From: Rubellimicrobium arenae
GTDB taxonomy: Bacteria > Pseudomonadota > Alphaproteobacteria > Rhodobacterales > Rhodobacteraceae
DNA: 64,000 nt
NCBI RefSeq assembly: GCF_017916295.1
Contig: NZ_JAFMSS010000006.1
Span: 270,921-334,920 of the forward strand
Direction: 5' to 3'
Position numbers and translations under genes: made by a program. Shown here piece by piece: positions 59,551-64,000 of the stretch. Positions within the stretch are counted from its first letter, which is position 1, and the number at the start of each line of letters is the position of its first letter. Below the pieces are notes generated by a model, which saw only the letters and a program-made list of their open reading frames with translations, did no database searches and had not been told where the DNA came from.

Positions 59551-61676
59551 TGATGCTGAAACGACCCGTGCCGTCCCTTGCCTTCGATCGGGAGTCCGCC
59601 CACGCTGATGCGCTGGGCGCCTCGTTCGACGGGCAGGGGACGAACTTCGCCCTGTTCTCGGCCCATGCCACGCGCGTGGAACTCTGCCTTTTCGACGATT
59701 CCGGCAAGGTCGAGACGCATCGGCTCGTCCTTCCGGCGATGGAGGGCGGCATCTGGCACGGCTACCTTCCGGGCGTGGGACCGGGGCAGGTCTACGGCTA
59801 CCGCGTCCATGGCCCCTATGCTCCGGCCGAAGGACACCGCTTCAACCCGAACAAGCTCCTTCTGGATCCTTATGCGCGCGAGCTTCGCGGGGAGATCGTC
59901 TGGGACAATGCGCTCCACGGCTATGTGCTGGAGGATCAGGACGACGACACCCCGGACCTGCGGGACAGCGCCGCCTTCATGCCCAAGGGCGTCGTGGTGG
60001 ACCCCGACTTCGACTGGGAGGCCGACCGGGCGCTGCGGCACCGCTGGCAGGACACCTTCGTCTACGAGGCCCATGTCCGTGGCCTGACCATGCGGCATCC
60101 CGGCGTCCCCGAGGACGACCGGGGCACGTTCCAGGGCCTCGCCGCGCAGCCGGTCATCGACCACATCAAGAGCCTGGGCGTCAGCGCCATCGAACTGCTG
60201 CCCGTGCACGCCTTCGCCAACGACCGGTTCCTGGTGGAAAAGGACCTGTCGAACTACTGGGGCTACAACACGCTGTCCTTCTTCGCCCCGCAGGCCCGCT
60301 ACCTCAGGACCGGCACGATCCGCGAGGTCAAGGAGGCCGTGCGCCGTTTCCATGCCGCCGGCATCGAGGTGATCCTCGACGTGGTCTACAACCACACCTG
60401 CGAAGGGAACGAGAAGGGCACGACCCTCTCCTATCGCGGGATCGACAACGCGAGCTATTACCTGCTCTCGCCCGAGGACAAGCGCCACAGCTACGACACG
60501 ACCGGGACGGGCAACACGCTGAACGTCGCGCATCCCATGGTGCTGCGCATGGTCCTCGACAGCCTGCGCTACTGGGTCCAGGTCATGCACGTGGACGGCT
60601 TCCGCTTCGATCTGGCGTCCACGCTGGGCCGCGAGTCCACCGGCTTCGAGCGGGAAGGGGCTTTCTTCGCCGCCGTCCGGCAGGACCCGATCCTGTCCAC
60701 GGTCAAGCTCATCGCCGAGCCCTGGGACGTGGGCGAAGGGGGATATCAGGTCGGCGGCTTCCCTTGGCCCTTCCGGGAATGGAACGACAAGTTCCGCGAC
60801 GACACGCGCGGCTTCTGGCGCAAGGACCAGGGTCTCGTGCCCGCGATGTCCGAGCGTCTCATGGGCAGCCCCGTGCAGTTCCGGCACTCGCACCGGCCGG
60901 CCACCTCCTCGGTCAACTTCCTGGCGGCGCATGACGGGTTCACGCTCTGGGACACGGTCAGCTACAACGACAAGCACAACGAGGCCAACGGCGAGGACAA
61001 CCGCGACGGCCACAACAACAACCTCAGCGACAACATGGGCATCGAGGGGCCGACCGAGGACGAGCGGGTGAACGAATCCCGCGAGCGGCGCGCTCGTGCC
61101 ATGCTGGCCACCCTGCTGCTGAGCCAGGGCGTGCCGATGCTGCTGGCCGGCGACGAGATGGGCCAGTCGCAGGACGGGAACAACAACGCCTACGCCCAGG
61201 ACAACGAGATCACCTGGATCGACTGGTCGCAGCCGCGCCAAGGGTTGCTCTCGGCGGTGCGCGACCTCGCGGCCTTCCGGCACGAGGCGAGGCTGGCCCG
61301 GCTGCGCTTCGCCTCGCCTCTGGGCGAAGGGGTGGGCGACGGTCCCGTCGCGCGCTGGCTGCACCCCGAGGGGCGCGAGATGTCGGACGCCGACTGGCAC
61401 GACGCCGGGCTGCCGCTCTTTGGCGTGGACCTGTTCCTGCCGGGCGGACCCCGGCTGCTGATCCTTCTCAATGCCGGTGACGAAGCCGTGTTCACCATGC
61501 CCGAAGGCAGCTGGCGGCTCCGGATCGACACCGCGCGCGAGACCGTGGCCTGCGACGAGGAGGCAGGCGCCGAGACCACGATCGACTGGCAGAGCGTCCA
61601 GGTGTTCTGGTGCATGGACGCGCCTGAACCGACCTCCGAGGACGAGGACGGAGAGCCCGAAGCCGCCGAAGCCTAG
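59550..61676 (+). CDS. glgX: Glycogen debranching enzyme GlgX
   Basis: An isoamylase-type GH13 enzyme that removes alpha-1,6 branches from phosphorylase-limited glycogen, supplying linear maltodextrin for TreY. The 708 residues have the N-terminal CBM48-like domain (GQGTNFALFSAHATRVELCLFDDSGKVE), VYEAHVRGLTMRHPGVP and YNHTCEGNEKGTT. The nucleophile Asp is in VDGFRFDLAS, the acid/base Glu in LIAEPWDVGEGGY and the NFLAAHDGFTLWD segment also fits. The start overlaps the glgC-like stop (TGATG). The TAG stop shares a CTAG tetramer with the converging HAD gene. An alternative ATG is 3 bases on. Confidence 0.96.
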   Translation: MMLKRPVPSLAFDRESAHADALGASFDGQGTNFALFSAHATRVELCLFDDSGKVETHRLVLPAMEGGIWHGYLPGVGPGQVYGYRVHGPYAPAEGHRFNPNKLLLDPYARELRGEIVWDNALHGYVLEDQDDDTPDLRDSAAFMPKGVVVDPDFDWEADRALRHRWQDTFVYEAHVRGLTMRHPGVPEDDRGTFQGLAAQPVIDHIKSLGVSAIELLPVHAFANDRFLVEKDLSNYWGYNTLSFFAPQARYLRTGTIREVKEAVRRFHAAGIEVILDVVYNHTCEGNEKGTTLSYRGIDNASYYLLSPEDKRHSYDTTGTGNTLNVAHPMVLRMVLDSLRYWVQVMHVDGFRFDLASTLGRESTGFEREGAFFAAVRQDPILSTVKLIAEPWDVGEGGYQVGGFPWPFREWNDKFRDDTRGFWRKDQGLVPAMSERLMGSPVQFRHSHRPATSSVNFLAAHDGFTLWDTVSYNDKHNEANGEDNRDGHNNNLSDNMGIEGPTEDERVNESRERRARAMLATLLLSQGVPMLLAGDEMGQSQDGNNNAYAQDNEITWIDWSQPRQGLLSAVRDLAAFRHEARLARLRFASPLGEGVGDGPVARWLHPEGREMSDADWHDAGLPLFGVDLFLPGGPRLLILLNAGDEAVFTMPEGSWRLRIDTARETVACDEEAGAETTIDWQSVQVFWCMDAPEPTSEDEDGEPEAAEA

Positions 61677-62191
61677 TGGAGCCCCCTGGCTCGCGCCGGG
61701 GTCGGTCGCTCGAGAAGGTCGTTCACATGCAGGAAGGCGACGCCCGCCCGGTGCGCCGCCTCCCGGTCGACCTCGGCATCTCCGACGAACAGGGTCGCGC
61801 CCGGGGGGGTGCCGTGGAACGCCATGGCTTCGATCAGAAGTCCCGGCTCGGGCTTCCGACAAGCGCAGCCCGCGTCCATCGCATGGGCGCAGAAGCGCAC
61901 CGCCCCTGCAGGGGGGCGATGGCCGGTGGCGGCTTCGGCCGCATCCATGAGGAGTTGCCGGGCCATGCTCTCGGTCAGGTGCCCGTAGAAGACATGATCC
62001 TGGTTCGACGCCATGCCCATCAGGAGGCCGCCGGACCCCCACCGAGTCCCGGCAAGCGCCTCGCGGATCCCGGGCAGCGGCTCCCATTCGCCGGGGCCGT
62101 GGGGACAGACCTTCCCGGGGATGGTGACCCGGCGCAAGGTGTTGTCCGCGTCGAAGATCACGAGCCGGATATGCGGCGGAAACGGGGTCAC
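61673..62191 (-). CDS. HAD-superfamily hydrolase (HAD-IIIA, GmhB-like)
   Basis: A 172-residue HAD phosphatase. Motif I is LVIFDADNTLRR (Asp14, Asp16), motif II near GLLMGMASNQDHV, and motifs III/IV lie in CRKPEPGLL and LFVGDAEVDREAA. A Cys/His-bearing loop (CAHAMDAGCACRKPEPG) resembles the zinc loop of GmhB-type phosphatases. Its start overlaps the stop of the next gene upstream by four bases (ATGA), so it is coupled to the phosphoribosyltransferase-kinase protein. Substrate unknown; a sugar or ribosyl phosphate made by its partner is the natural guess. Confidence 0.85.
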   Translation of the reverse strand: MTPFPPHIRLVIFDADNTLRRVTIPGKVCPHGPGEWEPLPGIREALAGTRWGSGGLLMGMASNQDHVFYGHLTESMARQLLMDAAEAATGHRPPAGAVRFCAHAMDAGCACRKPEPGLLIEAMAFHGTPPGATLFVGDAEVDREAAHRAGVAFLHVNDLLERPTPARARGLH

Positions 62192-63894
62192 GCTATCCCC
62201 TCGGGCGCGAGGTCCCGGCGCAGCAGGGCGGCGTAGCGGTCCCGGTCGCGTCGCAGGCTGTCGGCGTCATCCCCCTGGCCCAGGGTCTCGGCGGCCAGGC
62301 TCGTGTAGCCGAGCCGCCAGGCCAGGTAGGCCGTCCGATAGAAGGGCAGCACCTCCCGGACGCCGGCGTCGCGGGTGCGCGCGACATACCCCTCGATGAG
62401 GGCGCCCTGTGCGGCCGGGTCCATGCCCCACTCGATCGTTGCCCCGGCCAGGTCCCAGGCGATGTCCTGCGCGCCGGGCCAGAAGTGATCGTCGTGATGG
62501 TCGATCCCGTCGGTCTTCAGGATGCCCTCCGGGGTCCGCAGCCATTCCTGCGGCAGCATCCGCCCGTCGCCCGCGACCGTGGGCCGGGCGAGCACCGCGT
62601 CGCGCAGCCTGTCCATCCAGGCGGTCCGGGCGGCTGCCTCCGGACCCAGGGCTTCCGTGACGTTGACGCGCGTCATGTGAAGGAGGTCCTCGAACCGGGG
62701 GACGCCGTCCGCGCCTCCGTCCACCAGATGACCAAGGTAGCGGCCCATGACATCGAGGAGCCCCGCATCGAGGTCGGACGCCTGAAGCGGCTGGCCCGGG
62801 ACGAAGCGCAACGCCAGGAATCCGTTGGACAGGCCTTCGACAGCGGGCGCGAGACCGGCCTCGGCCTGCCGCTCGGCCCTGATGCGCGCCCGCCGTCCAC
62901 GCGACCCCAGGCCCGCGAACTTGAGCAGCAGCGGCGTCCGTTCCCCGCCCAGCAGGTACTTCCGCCGTTCGTGCTGCGGCTGGACCGCCGGACGACGGTC
63001 CGGGGGGCACAGGAGATCGCGCCAAAGGCCCCCGGACATGTCGCGCAACGCACCGCCGCCCCAGGGCTCGGACAGGCGGCCGGTGTCGAGGAATTTGCGC
63101 TCGAAGCTGGCCGTCCAGCGTGAGAGCCGGGGCCAGAGCGCGCGCGCCTTGTCGGATCGAATGCCGGCTCCGTCCGTGTCCCAGCTCGGAAAGAGGGCGA
63201 GCCGCGCCTCCGGCACGCCGGCCCGCAAGGCTGCCTCGGCCACGCAGGCAAAGGACGAGCCGCTGATCCCCGGTCCTTCGTCGACGACCAGCACATGACC
63301 CGGCGCACCGTCCTCCATCGCTTGCAGGAGCCGCGGACCAAGGCGCAACTCGCGTTCGAAGGGATGCGCGCGGGGCCGGACCGTGAAGGTCCTGACCGGA
63401 AGCCCGGCCGCTTCCAGCTCCGCCGCGACCACCGCCGAGAGCGTGGTGCCAATGTTCCGCAGGCCGATGACGAGCGCCCGCTCCGGTCCCGTGGCTTGCA
63501 GGAACTGGCGGGCCGCCTGGGCGTAGAGCTCGGGGTAAAGCGCATAGAAGGCAAAGCCCTCCGGCTCCGACACCGCCACGACATCAGGAAGCGGGCCAGA
63601 GGCGATTACCGCCAGCCTGGCCCTGGCGGCGTCGATGCGCGCCTCGGTCCCGGACCCTCCACGGACGGCGTGGGCCAGATCCAGCGTTACCGCCCGCAAC
63701 TGGCGGGCCAGGGGCGGCTCCTCATCGCGATCCGGGGACAGGGCGTCGGTCACGGCGGACTCCAGGAGCCCGGCTTCGATCAGCCGGTCCGGCAGGACGT
63801 CGGGCGTGGCGCTGCGCAAGGCAAGACCGCCAAGGAGGGCGGACACGAGGGCCTTGGGATCTTCGCTCCGTTCGCGATCGGAATAGACGATCAT
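62188..63894 (-). CDS. Phosphoribosyltransferase-like and kinase-like fusion protein
   Basis: A 568-residue protein that appears to join two enzyme folds. Residues about 100-260 resemble a type I phosphoribosyltransferase (ALVIGLRNIGTTLSAVV; PRPP-loop-like VDEGPGISGSS at 204-214). Residues about 310-540 resemble a small-molecule (aminoglycoside phosphotransferase-type) kinase: TPLLLKFAGLG with Lys325, a hinge (SNGFLALRFVPGQPL), and GIDHHDDHFWPGAQDIAWDLAG around residues 464-484, which could supply the catalytic and metal-binding Asp residues. It has no signal peptide. It is coupled to a HAD phosphatase. No ribosome site is obvious, so the start is provisional. It is not a family I can name. 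Confidence 0.75.
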   Translation of the reverse strand: MIVYSDRERSEDPKALVSALLGGLALRSATPDVLPDRLIEAGLLESAVTDALSPDRDEEPPLARQLRAVTLDLAHAVRGGSGTEARIDAARARLAVIASGPLPDVVAVSEPEGFAFYALYPELYAQAARQFLQATGPERALVIGLRNIGTTLSAVVAAELEAAGLPVRTFTVRPRAHPFERELRLGPRLLQAMEDGAPGHVLVVDEGPGISGSSFACVAEAALRAGVPEARLALFPSWDTDGAGIRSDKARALWPRLSRWTASFERKFLDTGRLSEPWGGGALRDMSGGLWRDLLCPPDRRPAVQPQHERRKYLLGGERTPLLLKFAGLGSRGRRARIRAERQAEAGLAPAVEGLSNGFLALRFVPGQPLQASDLDAGLLDVMGRYLGHLVDGGADGVPRFEDLLHMTRVNVTEALGPEAAARTAWMDRLRDAVLARPTVAGDGRMLPQEWLRTPEGILKTDGIDHHDDHFWPGAQDIAWDLAGATIEWGMDPAAQGALIEGYVARTRDAGVREVLPFYRTAYLAWRLGYTSLAAETLGQGDDADSLRRDRDRYAALLRRDLAPEGIA

Positions 63895-63910
63895 GGACGG
63901 CAGACGTGGC

Positions 63911-63932
63911 GGGCCGCCCCCCTGGGCGGCCC
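63911..63932. terminator. Hairpin between the fusion gene and the next gene
   Basis: GGGCCGCCC (63911-63919) pairs perfectly with GGGCGGCCC (63924-63932) over a 4-base loop. It lies 17 bases after the stop of the partial minus-strand gene and may end its transcript. It has no T-tract. Confidence 0.5.
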
Positions 63933-63949
63933 GGCCCGGCCGGGTCCGG

Positions 63950-64000
63950 TCACGGGCTGGTCCCGGCTTCGGCCTCCGCGCCTGCCCCCGCGCCCGCGTC
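63950..64000 (-). CDS. C-terminal end of an unidentified protein
   Basis: A minus-strand frame enters from the right edge of the window and reads DAGAGAGAEAEAGTSP before TGA at 63950-63952. This low-complexity Ala/Gly/Glu tail is typical of a disordered protein end. A hairpin follows. Only 16 residues are visible, so neither the protein nor the frame is certain. Confidence 0.35.
   Translation of the reverse strand, partial: DAGAGAGAEAEAGTSP

Overview
The window is a high-GC (roughly 70 percent by eye) chromosomal segment from an alphaproteobacterium, most likely a Rhodobacterales/Paracoccaceae member. The gene order rnd-kdsD-lptC-lptA-lptB-hpf-ptsN, the phyR/nepR/ecfG general-stress module and the FadR-type GntR and MocD-like genes all fit this. 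No phage, plasmid, CRISPR or complete insertion sequence was seen. Genus-level placement (for example Rubellimicrobium-like) is only a guess from base composition.

Layout. 1-6.4 kb: tail of an unknown gene, galU, then a tightly overlapping minus-strand operon for Kdo synthesis and LPS transport (rnd, kdsD, lptC, lptA, lptB), followed by hpf and ptsN. 6.7-12.6 kb: a MocD-like desaturase, a phosphoribosyltransferase, a small gene broken by an in-frame TAG, a stress-type short-chain dehydrogenase, a GntR regulator with an aldo/keto reductase, and a small membrane protein. 12.7-20.2 kb: an RND efflux operon with a divergent TetR gene, an outer-membrane beta-barrel gene and a second TetR gene separated by a perfect 20-bp dyad, and a small secreted protein gene whose stop codon abuts a hexanucleotide tandem repeat. 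20.2-21.1 kb: no recognisable gene. 21.1-31.3 kb: tRNA-Leu(CAG), an NDUFA9-type protein, uppP, gltD, two tandem paralogous secreted proteins, a GFA-family protein and gltB. 31.3-38.8 kb: an amber-interrupted DUF4342 gene, a DUF1269 protein, mtgA, a GST, queG, a sugar dehydrogenase, topoisomerase IB, a Crp-type regulator and a degenerate receiver protein.

38.8-63.9 kb is the main feature: the general stress response core (phyR, divergent nepR-ecfG, a HisKA_2 sensor kinase) followed by what looks like much of its output: a phospholipase D-like protein, DUF3618/holin-like/nutrient-deprivation-type membrane proteins, a transglutaminase and a zinc peptidase, a YihY protein, a double PRC-barrel protein, a cation transporter, a second stress dehydrogenase, treZ-treY, a divergent glgC-like gene and glgX, then a HAD phosphatase with a phosphoribosyltransferase-kinase fusion. 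By eye I found seven exact GGAAC-N16/17-CGTT sites and five one-mismatch variants, each just upstream of a gene on the matching strand. Two exact sites lie inside a single inverted repeat between phyR and nepR. The inference is that trehalose/glycogen metabolism, envelope proteins and redox enzymes here form one EcfG regulon, largely clustered around its own regulators, with an outlying divergent promoter pair at 9 kb.

Other points: two unrelated small genes are each cut by one in-frame TAG where tryptophan is plausible; the GntR gene carries a FadR-type operator centred exactly on its start codon; and the terminal HAD plus phosphoribosyltransferase-kinase pair is the best candidate for an undescribed pathway.
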